The notes: generated by a model from the sequence alone, not told the origin. DNA of 64,000 bases from PMNU01 sp035480575 (GCA_035480575.1 DATIHR010000023.1:62001-126000), one strand, 5' to 3'; shown: positions 8,243 through 17,794, counted from the stretch's first letter. Translations and numbers: made by a program.

Positions 8243-9676
8243 TTAATTTAAATGATACCATTCGTAATCGCTGAAGGTGTCCATGCCGCCAGATTCCGGT
8301 GCCCGCTGACATTGCGATGCCGATGCAGCGTTGCCATCGAAGCCAGCATCTTTAAGTGCATCACCGATGTAGAAGAAGGTGTGCCCGTCCTTAACGGCAA
8401 TGTCGCCCGGCTTAAGCCCGCTTTGCGATGTAACGCGTGTATATTTTTTGCCGGCGCCGGAGTTATTACGCAGATAGTCTCGCTGACACGAGGTATTACA
8501 GTATTTATTGTTGTAGGTTGGGTCGGCGCCGCTGTCGCGCATAACCCGGGTTACAAAGCCGCCGCAGTCCACACCAACGCGATATTTTTTGGTGTCGAAC
8601 TCTTGGCCCAGGTTATACCCGCAGGGGTCGCCCACGTAATCTCCCTTGCCAGCGTCCATGCGCGCGACGGCTGCTTTAATGGCGTTCGCGTATTCTACCT
8701 TCGCGGTCAGTGGGTCGCGGCCACAATCTTTGCCGTCACGGTTCCGGCCACTGGCGCTGCAATACGTAGGCCAGGCATACAGCTTAATATAGTCAAGAAT
8801 TCCTTGTGTGCCGCCCGCGGTTGTTACTTTTTCACAGGTGTTGCCCGAGGAGCCTGTAGTTGCACCACCGCCACCGGTTACACTGCCATTGGCGAGCGCA
8901 ATTAGTAATGGAATAGGCTCTGTACCGTCGTATAACCTGTCGATATACCCCTGGGCCGCTTTTTGATTTTTACTGTAGCGGTCCGGGAACGCAGAGCCCT
9001 GCACTGCTTGAGCGGCAGCGCCTGGGTCCATGGTTTGCCAACCCTTTACGTTTACGAGCGCTTTCGTTTCTTTTTTACCTGCCGGCATGGCAAAGAAGGC
9101 TTCGGCAGCATAGGAAGGTGTCATTAGGTATTTAATGTTATCTGACAGGTTCGTTTTGGGGTCAACCGGCCCCCAATGTCCGTCGACGGCACGTTGTTGC
9201 ATGATGCCCACCGAGTCGTGATCATTACCGACAGCATCGTGCGGCAGACTTGTAGAGTATGGGCCGAGGATGGTGTTTTGATAGCCGTCTGAGCCATCGT
9301 TTGCATAGTTTTTAAGGCCGGTTTCGGTAATGGCCGTCATAATACCGATAAGAGCGCCCCGCTCACCAAGGTTGAGTGTTTTGGCAATGCCTATGATGGT
9401 TTGGGCAATAGCATTGCGGTCGGCTGAGCCAGGTACATCAGGCGCTTCGCCAGATCCGGGTATGGTAAGCGTGCATTCTTCGTCTACAAACGATATGCCC
9501 CGCTCCAACATGTCGCGGCGTTCCTGGGGTGTGTATGCCAGCACTGTAGCCTGCACCGTAAATACGAGCGCCAGAGCCAGTAATGCAGATGATGTTGCGG
9601 CGCGGCGAACGGTGCGCCACCAAGTGCTCCGCGTCATTCCGGCCCCCGAGCCGGAATCTAATCTAGTTTTGGTCAT
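8243..9676 (-). CDS. Secreted two-domain cell-wall hydrolase (lytic transglycosylase-like plus NlpC/P60-like)
   Basis: A 477-residue exported protein. A signal segment lies near residues 21-48. Residues about 85-250 resemble the lysozyme-like domain of actinobacterial wall enzymes (ITETGLKNY with a candidate catalytic Glu118; DSVGIMQQR at 154-162). Residues about 290-440 look like an NlpC/P60 or CHAP-type peptidase, with Cys371 in VDCGGFVTRV and His432 in GHTFFYIG. Many cysteines suggest disulfides. It is the VirB1-like wall-opening enzyme of the T4SS cluster. The ATG at 9676 overlaps the preceding stop (ATGA), but codons 5-14 come from a repeat element; ATG at 9637 (MTRSTWWRTVRR) is an alternative start giving a standard signal peptide. 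Confidence 0.85.
   Translation of the reverse strand: MTKTRLDSGSGAGMTRSTWWRTVRRAATSSALLALALVFTVQATVLAYTPQERRDMLERGISFVDEECTLTIPGSGEAPDVPGSADRNAIAQTIIGIAKTLNLGERGALIGIMTAITETGLKNYANDGSDGYQNTILGPYSTSLPHDAVGNDHDSVGIMQQRAVDGHWGPVDPKTNLSDNIKYLMTPSYAAEAFFAMPAGKKETKALVNVKGWQTMDPGAAAQAVQGSAFPDRYSKNQKAAQGYIDRLYDGTEPIPLLIALANGSVTGGGGATTGSSGNTCEKVTTAGGTQGILDYIKLYAWPTYCSASGRNRDGKDCGRDPLTAKVEYANAIKAAVARMDAGKGDYVGDPCGYNLGQEFDTKKYRVGVDCGGFVTRVMRDSGADPTYNNKYCNTSCQRDYLRNNSGAGKKYTRVTSQSGLKPGDIAVKDGHTFFYIGDALKDAGFDGNAASASQCQRAPESGGMDTFSDYEWYHLN
9632..9665. repeat. REP/MITE-like half element inside a coding N-terminus
   Basis: CGTCATTCCGGC at 9632-9643 followed by GCCGGAAT at 9650-9657 forms a perfect eight-base-pair hairpin (9636-9643 with 9650-9657). 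It matches the end motif of the elements at 38240-38309, 50151-50263 and 55919-55948. It lies in frame within the first fifteen codons of the wall hydrolase gene and encodes LDSGSGAGMTR. Confidence 0.6.
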
Positions 9677-12600
9677 GAGCTATAGTCTCCTACATCTACG
9701 TGAAAGTGGTTACAACCGTCGCCGGTAAACATTTCCACGCCTGGGGGCCAGTTATTAACCGGTACCAGCACCGAGCAGTCGCTTTGGCCCATGCCTCCCC
9801 TGCCAGTCGGCATACTACCGGCAACGTACAGGGCGAAGTTACGGGCCAGTGTGGCATCCATAAGCGGCTTGAAAGGAGCTTCAAGGTTAGCTTGCTCGCC
9901 GTTTACGGCACCAATGTCGGTCGCCTGGCCCTTGGGATGGAAGTGGTGCGGTGCAAAGTTACAGCCGTGTCCGGTTACGATGTTCCATATGGTGATTTTA
10001 TACTTCTGGGTAATGCGTACAAGCAAGTTCAGGAGTGCTGGGTCGAGGTTTTGGACACCACAACTGCCTATGGGGTTGCCGTTCATGGTGTTCGTAAGGT
10101 CTTGGACGACCTCGGGGTTCATAGTAACCTGGCCGGATGCCCGCAGGTCGAGCAGTTGTTTGGCGAGTGCTCTTATGTCGCCGGTTGTACTGACTGGGCC
10201 GGACGTATTAGCGGGGGCATCTACCGCTGTCGTTGTTGTATCGACAAACTCTGGGCAGTCGGTGCTGAAACACGACGCGATTTCACCGACTTCTTTATCG
10301 GCTTGGCATTTGTTCCAGCGATCATCTTGGTTTTTGGGGCATTGGGGGTCAGCTTCAGTTTCGACTTCTTTGGCGATAGGTTCATCTACCTGTGCGGGGG
10401 TCACGCCGAGCTGCTGTACGCCGTCGAGTGCGGCATCTTGGTTGGGCGTTTCGGCAGCAAATGCCCTGCCGCTTGCTATGCCAAGTAACCGGGCTGGCAA
10501 CATACTAATTTGCGATACAACCGAAGCCACGGTACTGCCCGGACTTAACGGAGCTGGCATCTCACGAATAATGGTATTCACGAGCGAACTTGGTTCGTCG
10601 AGCGAGAATAGTCGATCCTTCGTGGATAGTGTCGACATATACAACGCGCGGTCGGCATCCAGTGTTTTTTGGAGACTAAACGGCGAATCGAAGAAGCCAC
10701 TCTTAACGGGATCACTGAGTACCATGCACCCCAGATTAGTTTGGCAGTATTTGTTCATAAGCACATCGGTACCGACGTACAAGTAGTTGAACAGTTTTGC
10801 CCCCACAGCCAGCGGGTCAATCATAATGCCAAACAATTCCAATACGGCGTTGGCGGCCCATTTGGCAAGATCTTCCTTCCAGTTATCACCGAATGCTGCT
10901 TCCATTATGTTGGTGAATAGCGCATTAAGACCTATCAGATTCAAAAAGCTAGCTATTAAGCCAAATCCCCAATCTTCAATAGCATTTAGTGGCCGGGTTA
11001 TTATTTGGTACCAAATGTTGAGCATTTCGTGGCCAATACGCCGGGGTGACTTATTATATATAAAGTCCTCGGCGGCCCATGCGGGGCTGTCGACATTGCT
11101 GTCTACTCGGGGGTCTATACCCTCGCCTTTATTCGACGTTCCCTTAAATGCGTAGTTATAGGCTACTGCCCCGCCCGCTCCAATAACGGCGGCATTTATA
11201 TAATTGACTTGGTTGATATCGAGTTTGCCTAGTTTTGCATTGTCGGCAAACGATTTCCATATTGCCGTAATGGCGGTATAGGCTTGTTCTTTCAGCATTG
11301 CCGGTATTCTCAGTGCGAGCTTGTTGTTGTGTATGACATAGCCTATATGGTCGAGCTCTGCCATCAGATTTATTTGTCCGACAATGGGAATGAGGTCAAC
11401 GGTAACTTTGGATGTAAGGATTTTAGCGAACGTTTTCGTAAGCTCTTTTATGAGTTCGCCGGTCCAGCTGCCACCTTCTTTTGCTGCAGTTTCGGTTGCT
11501 GCGCTGCCCGCTTTGTCTACTTCGTCGGCTACCGTTTTAGCATTTCTATCTTCCGGATCGGCACTGGGGCCAAATTCTCTGGGGTCTGCTGTTTTTGTGT
11601 CAACTGGCTGGTTATCGTCCTTAAATTGGTCACATTTATTCTCGAGCATGCACATAAGCGCACCGCGGAATAGCGCAAGCGTACCCTTTGTAGTGTTTTC
11701 TATTTGCCACTTGCGCAGTGCTTCTATGTTTTCTTCGTGCGTTTTTTCTTTGTCCCACTTGGGCACGTTCATTCGTATGGCAACTCTTTTTAGGATCCAA
11801 CGTCTTATCGTTGAACTCATACTAAATCTGGCAATAGGAATAGTACGCGTTACCATGCGTTTCGATTCTTTGGCGAGATCTTTGTTTGTCTTGGTTTTAC
11901 CATTTTTAAGGGCTTTATATTGATCCCAATTGTCGGCCGTGCCGACGCCCTGGAAGTTGCCCTCCCTGTCCCGTAGAAAAACATGTACCGTGCCGTCTGG
12001 CTGCTGACGGAATCGTATGCCATTTTCTTTTTCGAGTCGTTTTTCGAGCCCAACGGCATCAAACGATTTATACAGCCTATCCATAAAGCTGTTTTCCTTA
12101 ACGAAGTCTCGAATAGTGCCAGACTGTTTGCGGATTTGCCACTCAACAAGCATGCGTTCGAACCGACGCTCGACAATAAGCCGCACAATACGGCTGGAGT
12201 TTACGTTGTCGTCCAGGCCACCCAGTAGTGACGGTACACGGTAAGTCGACGAAATAAGCGAAGCAAATATCAGAAGGCCGACAAGCCCGCCTCCGCCAAG
12301 GCCGAATGCGGCCTTTTTGCGGTTGCTCATCTGTTGAAATGTTTTACCGGCCTTTTTTAGTAAGTTGTCACGGTCATCTTGGCCTTTACCGGCTGACCCG
12401 ACGGCAGTTTCTTTCTTTTTGATATTCGCATCGCGCTCGTCCTGCGAAGCAGACGGCAGTTTTGCCTGCTCTTCAAGGCCGCGAATTTTGTCAAGATCGC
12501 GAGTTTCGTCGCGCTGTGCAGCCCCTTCTTGGTCGTCGGCTGCTATTTTATGCGCAGGGCGGTCGCGGTCGGTCTGTTCGTCGTCATAGACCTTTGCCAT
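9673..12600 (-). CDS. Large T4SS membrane protein with C-terminal M15-like peptidase domain
   Basis: A 975-residue protein. The first 90 residues are charged and cytoplasmic; a transmembrane helix lies at about 95-118 (GLGGGGLVGLLIFASLI), with more hydrophobic segments around 410-435, 480-500 and 550-620. The C-terminal 120 residues contain HPKGQATDIG (His888, Asp895) and NHFHVDVG (His965, His967), the HxxGxxxD...HxH zinc pattern of M15/VanY-type D,D- or L,D-carboxypeptidases. The central region may correspond to a VirB6/TrbL-like channel subunit. It sits directly between the VirB4 ATPase and the second wall hydrolase. Channel plus wall-cutting roles are inferred. Confidence 0.75.
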   Translation of the reverse strand: MAKVYDDEQTDRDRPAHKIAADDQEGAAQRDETRDLDKIRGLEEQAKLPSASQDERDANIKKKETAVGSAGKGQDDRDNLLKKAGKTFQQMSNRKKAAFGLGGGGLVGLLIFASLISSTYRVPSLLGGLDDNVNSSRIVRLIVERRFERMLVEWQIRKQSGTIRDFVKENSFMDRLYKSFDAVGLEKRLEKENGIRFRQQPDGTVHVFLRDREGNFQGVGTADNWDQYKALKNGKTKTNKDLAKESKRMVTRTIPIARFSMSSTIRRWILKRVAIRMNVPKWDKEKTHEENIEALRKWQIENTTKGTLALFRGALMCMLENKCDQFKDDNQPVDTKTADPREFGPSADPEDRNAKTVADEVDKAGSAATETAAKEGGSWTGELIKELTKTFAKILTSKVTVDLIPIVGQINLMAELDHIGYVIHNNKLALRIPAMLKEQAYTAITAIWKSFADNAKLGKLDINQVNYINAAVIGAGGAVAYNYAFKGTSNKGEGIDPRVDSNVDSPAWAAEDFIYNKSPRRIGHEMLNIWYQIITRPLNAIEDWGFGLIASFLNLIGLNALFTNIMEAAFGDNWKEDLAKWAANAVLELFGIMIDPLAVGAKLFNYLYVGTDVLMNKYCQTNLGCMVLSDPVKSGFFDSPFSLQKTLDADRALYMSTLSTKDRLFSLDEPSSLVNTIIREMPAPLSPGSTVASVVSQISMLPARLLGIASGRAFAAETPNQDAALDGVQQLGVTPAQVDEPIAKEVETEADPQCPKNQDDRWNKCQADKEVGEIASCFSTDCPEFVDTTTTAVDAPANTSGPVSTTGDIRALAKQLLDLRASGQVTMNPEVVQDLTNTMNGNPIGSCGVQNLDPALLNLLVRITQKYKITIWNIVTGHGCNFAPHHFHPKGQATDIGAVNGEQANLEAPFKPLMDATLARNFALYVAGSMPTGRGGMGQSDCSVLVPVNNWPPGVEMFTGDGCNHFHVDVGDYSS

Positions 12601-12606
12601 GTGTAT

Positions 12607-14508
12607 CTATACCCCCGGATATAGCTGGTTGTTTAAATCTATTGTACCTTGCGGCTGGTTGATTTCGCCAGCCTGCATTTGCTGTAATTGCGCTGGATTG
12701 GTGGTAATAAGGCTGGTTTCGGTAGGGCTTGCGACGACCTGAATGTGCACATGATTTTGCCCGGCAAAGAACAACCCTTGCCCAACTGGGAATTGGCTGA
12801 GGCGTTTCTTTTCCTCGGTAGTGAGCTTAAAGACATCGGCTAAAACGTCGACTGCCGAGGGTGACTGTTTGAGTAAGAACTGCATACTGGCGTTGGCCAC
12901 CACTGCCCGACCCATACGCGAGCCCATGAAGTCCTCGACGTCTTGGGTGATGGTCGTAATGCCAAGGTTGTATTTACGGGCACGTTTCGCCAAGCTAAAC
13001 AAGAAGTTGGCCGAGTCTTCGTATTTCATGAGCTGCCAGGCTTCGTCGACAACAAGAATACGCTTCTTGCGGTCGCTTTTTGTTTTGTTCCATATGTAAT
13101 TGAGGACAATGTACATGGCGACAGGTCGTAGTTCGTCTTCTAGGTCGCGGATGTTAAAGACGACCAGGTTGTTATTGATGTCGATATTGGACTGCTGGCT
13201 AAAGATACCGGCGAATGTACCCGTCGTATACTTACGCAAACGCTGGGCAAGCTGCGGGCCGGTGCCGCCCATGTGCAGTAGGGTGTCGTATAAGTCGGCA
13301 ATGGTTGGTGGCGTGCCGGTGTGCGTGAGCGGATCGTTGGTGATGCCTGCTTTGGCGTATGTTTCTATAAGCGCCGCGTCTAGGTCCGATTCTTCGACCG
13401 GGTTAAGCGCAGGGGCCATTACTTGCGCCCCGCCGAGTAACTGAGCTTGTGCCCCGCCCATCATAAGGCGCAATAACCCGTGGAGTGTAATAAGGTTGGA
13501 ACGAAGCGCATTATCGGCTTCCTCGTTATCGACAACACGCGGCAGGTCGAAGGGGTTTATGCGTGTCGCGCTATTAAGGCTCAGCCGTACGTAAGCGCCA
13601 GCTACAGCATCGCACATGCGTTCGTATTCGTTTTCGGGGTCGATAATAAATATTTCGGTACCCATCATCATGCTACGCAGTGCTTCAAGCTTAACCGTAA
13701 ACGATTTACCAGCACCAGACTTTGCAAAGACAACCGAGTTGCCGTTTTCTAGCGTAAAACGGTCAAAAATAACCAGGCCGGAGTTGTGCATGTTAATGCC
13801 GTACAGAATACCGTTGTCCTGCGATAAATCTGCTGAGGTAAACGGGAAACTGGTGCTAATGGCGCCAGTGGACATGTTGCGCCTAATTTGCAGCTGGTCA
13901 GTAAATTGTGGGATAACACTATTAAAGCCCTGCTCTTGCTGGCTCGAGGCAGCTTTACTGTATACCAGTTGTTGGCCGAGCATGGATTCAATTTTGTGGC
14001 TGACGAATTCTAGCTCTTCCATAGAACCGGCGTATAAGGTGAAGTAAAAGCCGAACCTAAAGAATCGCTCCTCGCCCACTTGTAGCTTGTCACGCATTTC
14101 CTCGGCGTCCAAAATGGCGGCCTGCTTTTGCGGGTCGCGAACCCGGCCTTTGTCTGCGTCTATTTGGATGCCGGCTTCTAGCTGGGTCACTTTTTTGCGT
14201 AGGTTGTCGAGCACCACTTGGCTTTCGACCGGGTAGATGTACAACGAGATATCGATGATCTCGTCGATGTTAATCATGCTGCTCATCCAGCCGGTATACA
14301 GTTGGCGCGGGTAGCCATATACGTAGTACGTGCGGGCAACGCGGGTCCCAAGCCGGAAATAATTGCTAAACAGTTCGATGGAACTGGGCGCAATGAAGTC
14401 GCGCAGGGCGGTAATGCCCTTTTGGAATGCGGCTGCAACTTCTTGGGCTTCGCGCATTTGCTGGGCTTGAGCGAGTGCAACTGGATCCATTTTTTGTTTA
14501 CGGGCCAT
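12607..14508 (-). CDS. virB4: VirB4-family T4SS ATPase
   Basis: A 633-residue ATPase that powers assembly or substrate transfer of type IV secretion systems. Residues about 40-250 are the VirB4/TrsE-type N-terminal domain. Walker A is FAKSGAGKSFTVK (about residues 261-273), Walker B is ILVVDEAWQLM, followed by RARKYNLGITTITQDVEDF, the conserved VirB4 C-terminal block. The length equals Gram-positive TrsE/VirB4 proteins. The start overlaps the preceding gene by one base (TAATG). No VirB11 ATPase or VirD4 coupling protein is present in the window. Confidence 0.93.
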   Translation of the reverse strand: MARKQKMDPVALAQAQQMREAQEVAAAFQKGITALRDFIAPSSIELFSNYFRLGTRVARTYYVYGYPRQLYTGWMSSMINIDEIIDISLYIYPVESQVVLDNLRKKVTQLEAGIQIDADKGRVRDPQKQAAILDAEEMRDKLQVGEERFFRFGFYFTLYAGSMEELEFVSHKIESMLGQQLVYSKAASSQQEQGFNSVIPQFTDQLQIRRNMSTGAISTSFPFTSADLSQDNGILYGINMHNSGLVIFDRFTLENGNSVVFAKSGAGKSFTVKLEALRSMMMGTEIFIIDPENEYERMCDAVAGAYVRLSLNSATRINPFDLPRVVDNEEADNALRSNLITLHGLLRLMMGGAQAQLLGGAQVMAPALNPVEESDLDAALIETYAKAGITNDPLTHTGTPPTIADLYDTLLHMGGTGPQLAQRLRKYTTGTFAGIFSQQSNIDINNNLVVFNIRDLEDELRPVAMYIVLNYIWNKTKSDRKKRILVVDEAWQLMKYEDSANFLFSLAKRARKYNLGITTITQDVEDFMGSRMGRAVVANASMQFLLKQSPSAVDVLADVFKLTTEEKKRLSQFPVGQGLFFAGQNHVHIQVVASPTETSLITTNPAQLQQMQAGEINQPQGTIDLNNQLYPGV

Positions 14509-15485
14509 TACTCAAGCTCCCGTCTAAGGTGTGGTTGGGTGGCGTTACCCTGCCCTTTTGTTATTACTTCTGCGTCCATTTGCCGGAAATCCTTTAGTTG
14601 TTGCCTGGTGGCGGTGTCGGGGTTGTAGGTGTCGTAGTAGAGCTCGATAAGTTCTTGGGTATCGAGCGGCAAGCCCTGAATATTGCACTGCAAGAGGCCG
14701 GAAAGTACGGCTTGTACCCGGTTACGCAGCTCGTTCTTGGCTTTTTCTAAGTCGGTTTCGTTTACGACGACATGCTGTTCTTTCGTGTTAAATAACCCGA
14801 ATAGGCCGCTAAAGAAGTTTTTGCTTTGGGATAGCGCCTTTTGCACATCAACATGGGGAAAGTATGGAATAACCAAGTAGAATTTTTTATCCATAATGTT
14901 AGTTGCCTGGCTTAATTGGTCGATGTACGAAATGTAATCTTCCATGAGCATGGCGAGCAGCATGTTGTCGTGCTCGGTGCGAATTTTATCGAGCTTGGTG
15001 ATGTACGGCTGTAAGTCGACCTTTTGGGACCTGATAAAAATTTGAACCGGGAAATACAGCGAGTTTAAGAAGCCCTGGTAGGCGTACTCGACTGCTTCTT
15101 GTTCCTGGGGGCTCATAAGGTCGAAGTTAACCGACTTTACCATGACGACCGACCGGAATGAGCCATCGCTCATGATGACAATGCCATCCCTGATTTCGGC
15201 AATCAGCAACGTATTTTGGGTACTGTTCGGGTTGGTTGGTGGGGTTACGGTAGTGGTCGTTGGTTTGCCATCTGGGCCGATTGCGCTGGGCATTTGCATT
15301 TGCGGTTGTGTCATGGGCGGCGTGGGTGCTGCTTGTTGCTGGGGCATGCCTTGGTACTGGCTGGCCCCAGGCATTGCCATAGTCGCTTGGTGCGCTAAAT
15401 CGCTCGGGAGCGGCGGATGGACGCTGCCCACCTGCGGTTGCATGGGCCCACCCTGGCCCGGCGAAAGATGTGCGTTAGGATTCAT
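14508..15485 (-). CDS. T4SS protein resembling a VirB4 N-terminal domain
   Basis: A 325-residue protein. The first 90 residues are Pro/Gln/Met-rich and probably disordered. The rest (from about residue 90: LLIAEIRDGIVIMSDGSFRS, then SPQEQEAVEYAYQGFLNSLY) resembles the N-terminal, non-ATPase part of VirB4/TrsE proteins. There is no Walker A motif. Because the next gene encodes a VirB4 with its own N-domain, this is not simply a split virB4; it looks like an extra partner subunit. It is coupled to virB4 by a TAATG overlap. Confidence 0.6.
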   Translation of the reverse strand: MNPNAHLSPGQGGPMQPQVGSVHPPLPSDLAHQATMAMPGASQYQGMPQQQAAPTPPMTQPQMQMPSAIGPDGKPTTTTVTPPTNPNSTQNTLLIAEIRDGIVIMSDGSFRSVVMVKSVNFDLMSPQEQEAVEYAYQGFLNSLYFPVQIFIRSQKVDLQPYITKLDKIRTEHDNMLLAMLMEDYISYIDQLSQATNIMDKKFYLVIPYFPHVDVQKALSQSKNFFSGLFGLFNTKEQHVVVNETDLEKAKNELRNRVQAVLSGLLQCNIQGLPLDTQELIELYYDTYNPDTATRQQLKDFRQMDAEVITKGQGNATQPHLRRELE

Positions 15486-15507
15486 GTTTGGTTAACTACC
15501 AGTCCCT

Positions 15508-16854
15508 TTAGTGCAGCTTGATAACTACCTCATCCTGCGGCCCTGAACGCTGCGCTTCGCGGGCGATGGTAGCCACATTAAGGTCGTTTCGAGTTGATAA
15601 TTGTAGTATAGCAGCCTGCTGTTCTGGTGTCACTGGCGGCGCTTCTGCAGTTGGAGCGCTTGGGGTGCTGGTTTGGCTGCCTAGTGGGGGCGCCATTGGC
15701 CCTGGCGACGCTGATTGTGACGGATAATGTGAATTTGACGATGAGTTCCAAAACGACCCTGTTGTTGGTGTAGGGGGCGTGCCCGATGTTACCTGTTGCG
15801 GTGCTGGCGCCGGAGGCGCAGTGGGCGTGGTTGTTTGTTCGGCGTGTTGCAAGGCGTCGCGCTGCTGTTCGCTCAATGGTTTTATGGTGTGTAAGTGCCC
15901 GTAGTACGAAGTCGTTGGCATGGTTGCCTTACGGGCCTCTAGCTCGGCAACTAACCGCGCTTCTTCCTCCTCGGGCGTCATAAGGCTGCTCTGCCTTGTT
16001 GCGGCTGGTTGTTCGTCTGCCATGTGCGGCGTGACAACTTGTGTATTAAATGTGACTTGGTCATTTGGAATAACCGCAGATTGGTTTGGCTGGTTCAAGA
16101 ACCAGTAGTTGTTTGGCTTGCCAGCGGCTTTACCCTGCGGTGCGCCGGTTTTATCGGCACCACCCGGGCCCATGGCGTCTGGAAAACCGCCGTCGACATC
16201 TTCTTTTTTGAGTGATTCTACGATTTTTTTGCGGTGCGCTGACGAAGCTGCATTAATAAGCCCATCTACACGGGTGGCGGTAGCATTGTTTTTTTCGTCT
16301 AATATATCGTCGGCAGCTGACACATTGGCGTCATCTTTTGTTTGCGGCAATGTCGAGGGGGCTACTAAACGGTCTGACACTGGCTCTGCCATAGTAAGCG
16401 GAGTCTGGGCGTCCATGTTAATGTTAGAGTTTTTAATGGCCCAACCGCGGCTGTCGATAGTGTCGGCCAATGCCCGTAGCCTGGAATGTACCTCGGTTTC
16501 GCTGAGGCCGTTGGTATATATGGCCTGTACATGTTTGGGCGCGGTAATAGTTACTAACTGCCGAGCACCGCTCTGGTCCCAAATGCGCCGCCGCGGTTTA
16601 ATCAAGAAACGTATTTTGGCGAGCGCCCAAATTTCGGTTGGCTGATCCCTGCCCCATGGAAACGCAAAGAAGCCCGTAACAATAATGACGGGCAGAAAAA
16701 TAACTGCTAAAAATCCGGCACCCTTAGCTGACGTGTAGTACGTGAGGTACATACAGACAGCACAAATGCCGGCATACAAAAATTGCCGCGGTGAAAGCGG
16801 CCCAATTAGCTTGTCTTCCGCCTCAACATCCTGAATAACCTTGTACGTTGCCAT
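15508..16854 (-). CDS. PrgI-family T4SS membrane protein with long disordered tail
   Basis: A 448-residue protein whose first 110 residues match the PrgI/VirB3-like family: a KVIQDVEAEDKLIGPLSPRQ start, two close transmembrane helices (about residues 25-70), then FPWGRDQPTEIWALAKIRF. The remaining 330 residues are low-complexity and rich in Pro, Thr, Gln and Ala, probably cytoplasmic and flexible. PrgI proteins sit next to VirB4 in Gram-positive T4SS. A TACAAT box on the minus strand ends eight bases before the ATG, so this gene may have its own leaderless promoter inside the cluster. Confidence 0.85.
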   Translation of the reverse strand: MATYKVIQDVEAEDKLIGPLSPRQFLYAGICAVCMYLTYYTSAKGAGFLAVIFLPVIIVTGFFAFPWGRDQPTEIWALAKIRFLIKPRRRIWDQSGARQLVTITAPKHVQAIYTNGLSETEVHSRLRALADTIDSRGWAIKNSNINMDAQTPLTMAEPVSDRLVAPSTLPQTKDDANVSAADDILDEKNNATATRVDGLINAASSAHRKKIVESLKKEDVDGGFPDAMGPGGADKTGAPQGKAAGKPNNYWFLNQPNQSAVIPNDQVTFNTQVVTPHMADEQPAATRQSSLMTPEEEEARLVAELEARKATMPTTSYYGHLHTIKPLSEQQRDALQHAEQTTTPTAPPAPAPQQVTSGTPPTPTTGSFWNSSSNSHYPSQSASPGPMAPPLGSQTSTPSAPTAEAPPVTPEQQAAILQLSTRNDLNVATIAREAQRSGPQDEVVIKLH

Positions 16855-16899
16855 ACAAACATATTGTACACGAGAATACTGGCGAGTTTAATTGCCTAA

Positions 16900-17742
16900 C
16901 TACGGTCGGCCTAGGAGACGGTTCATGATTACCCGCCCTCTACGACGTATCCGACCTGGCTCGTGCCGTTGGGGCATAGCAGGATCATTAGGATCCAAGT
17001 AGTCGTAGTTGTGGTGTATGGGGGTACGCCCCGGTGCAGGATGTTCCATGCGGCGGGTAGGCCGTACTGCATCAAAGCTTGGGCGGGGCTGGAAATCGCT
17101 GCCACGGATGGCAGACGGGCCCATGGGGCTGGGTATGGTTGCTGCAGATACGACAACACCCGCAAGGGCAAGTGCGACACCACCAAGGCGCCGTTTCTTG
17201 CTATTGTAGGGGTCGGTCATCACTTCCCTACCATGACGTATCATGTTAGGGCCCCAAGGTAGATACCGGACGGAGGCATCAGCATTAGTGCTGCCGCTGC
17301 CACCGTGATGTGGCCGAGGCTTGTCCATGTTGTAGTGGGAAGGATCGACGGTTAATCGTTGCCTTTGTGCGGGATTGCGAGCAATAACAGGCTGTCCGGC
17401 TGCATCAACAATAGTGTACCCGGCTTCGTTTTCGTGTTGTGTCCAAGGAGTTACGCCCTCACGTACCTCGCCCGCTTTGTGGAGAATTGGCGTATTCCAG
17501 CTAGTGTCGGGTAGCCTGCTGGCTGCTCCGGGGGTGCCGACCCGGCCAGCCATCGCACCTGCAATGTATCCGGTGACATGTGCGTTGTCTTCTACTGCCC
17601 GGTGAACGCCAGCTATTGCACCGTGCATGCCATGAACCGCGTCCCTAACTTCGCGCACTGCTTCCACAAGACCCTCGTGTCCTGTAGCCGCGGGCGGGTC
17701 ACCCTCTGGGGGTACGGGGCCAAGCGGAGATGTTTCTGCCAT
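16900..17742 (-). CDS. Unknown T4SS-cluster protein
   Basis: A 280-residue protein that I do not recognise. The N-terminal 60 residues contain a short helical, possibly coiled segment (GLVEAVREVRDAVHGMHGAI). The middle is Pro/His/Gly-rich, one hydrophobic helix lies near residues 188-205 (GGVALALAGVVVSAATI), and the C-terminus is Arg/Pro-rich (RIRRRGRVIMNRLLGRP). It has the strongest promoter of the cluster directly in front of it, so it may be the first gene of the operon running through the PEGA-like gene. Confidence 0.6.
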   Translation of the reverse strand: MAETSPLGPVPPEGDPPAATGHEGLVEAVREVRDAVHGMHGAIAGVHRAVEDNAHVTGYIAGAMAGRVGTPGAASRLPDTSWNTPILHKAGEVREGVTPWTQHENEAGYTIVDAAGQPVIARNPAQRQRLTVDPSHYNMDKPRPHHGGSGSTNADASVRYLPWGPNMIRHGREVMTDPYNSKKRRLGGVALALAGVVVSAATIPSPMGPSAIRGSDFQPRPSFDAVRPTRRMEHPAPGRTPIHHNYDYLDPNDPAMPQRHEPGRIRRRGRVIMNRLLGRP

Positions 17743-17747
17743 GCTTT

Positions 17748-17777
17748 ATTATAAGCATATAAGTTACAAATTGTCAA
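17748..17777 (-). promoter_or_regulatory. Consensus promoter inside the T4SS cluster
   Basis: On the minus strand TTGACA (17777-17772), 18-base spacer, TATAAT (17753-17748), then five bases to the ATG at 17742. Both hexamers match the sigma-70 consensus exactly. The expected start site is at the start codon, so the transcript should be leaderless. Confidence 0.7.
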
Positions 17778-17794
17778 TGTTAAGGTGGTTAAGG

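Noticed and set aside
8252..8905. Long plus-strand open frames antisense to the T4SS genes (also near 9700-11900)
   Set aside because: They lie opposite genes with clear domains, lack ribosome-binding or promoter signals and show no recognisable protein features; they are shadows of high-GC coding sequence.
12607..15485. VirB4 simply split into two genes
   Set aside because: The ATPase gene already has its own N-terminal domain and normal VirB4 length, so the 325-residue protein is an additional subunit.
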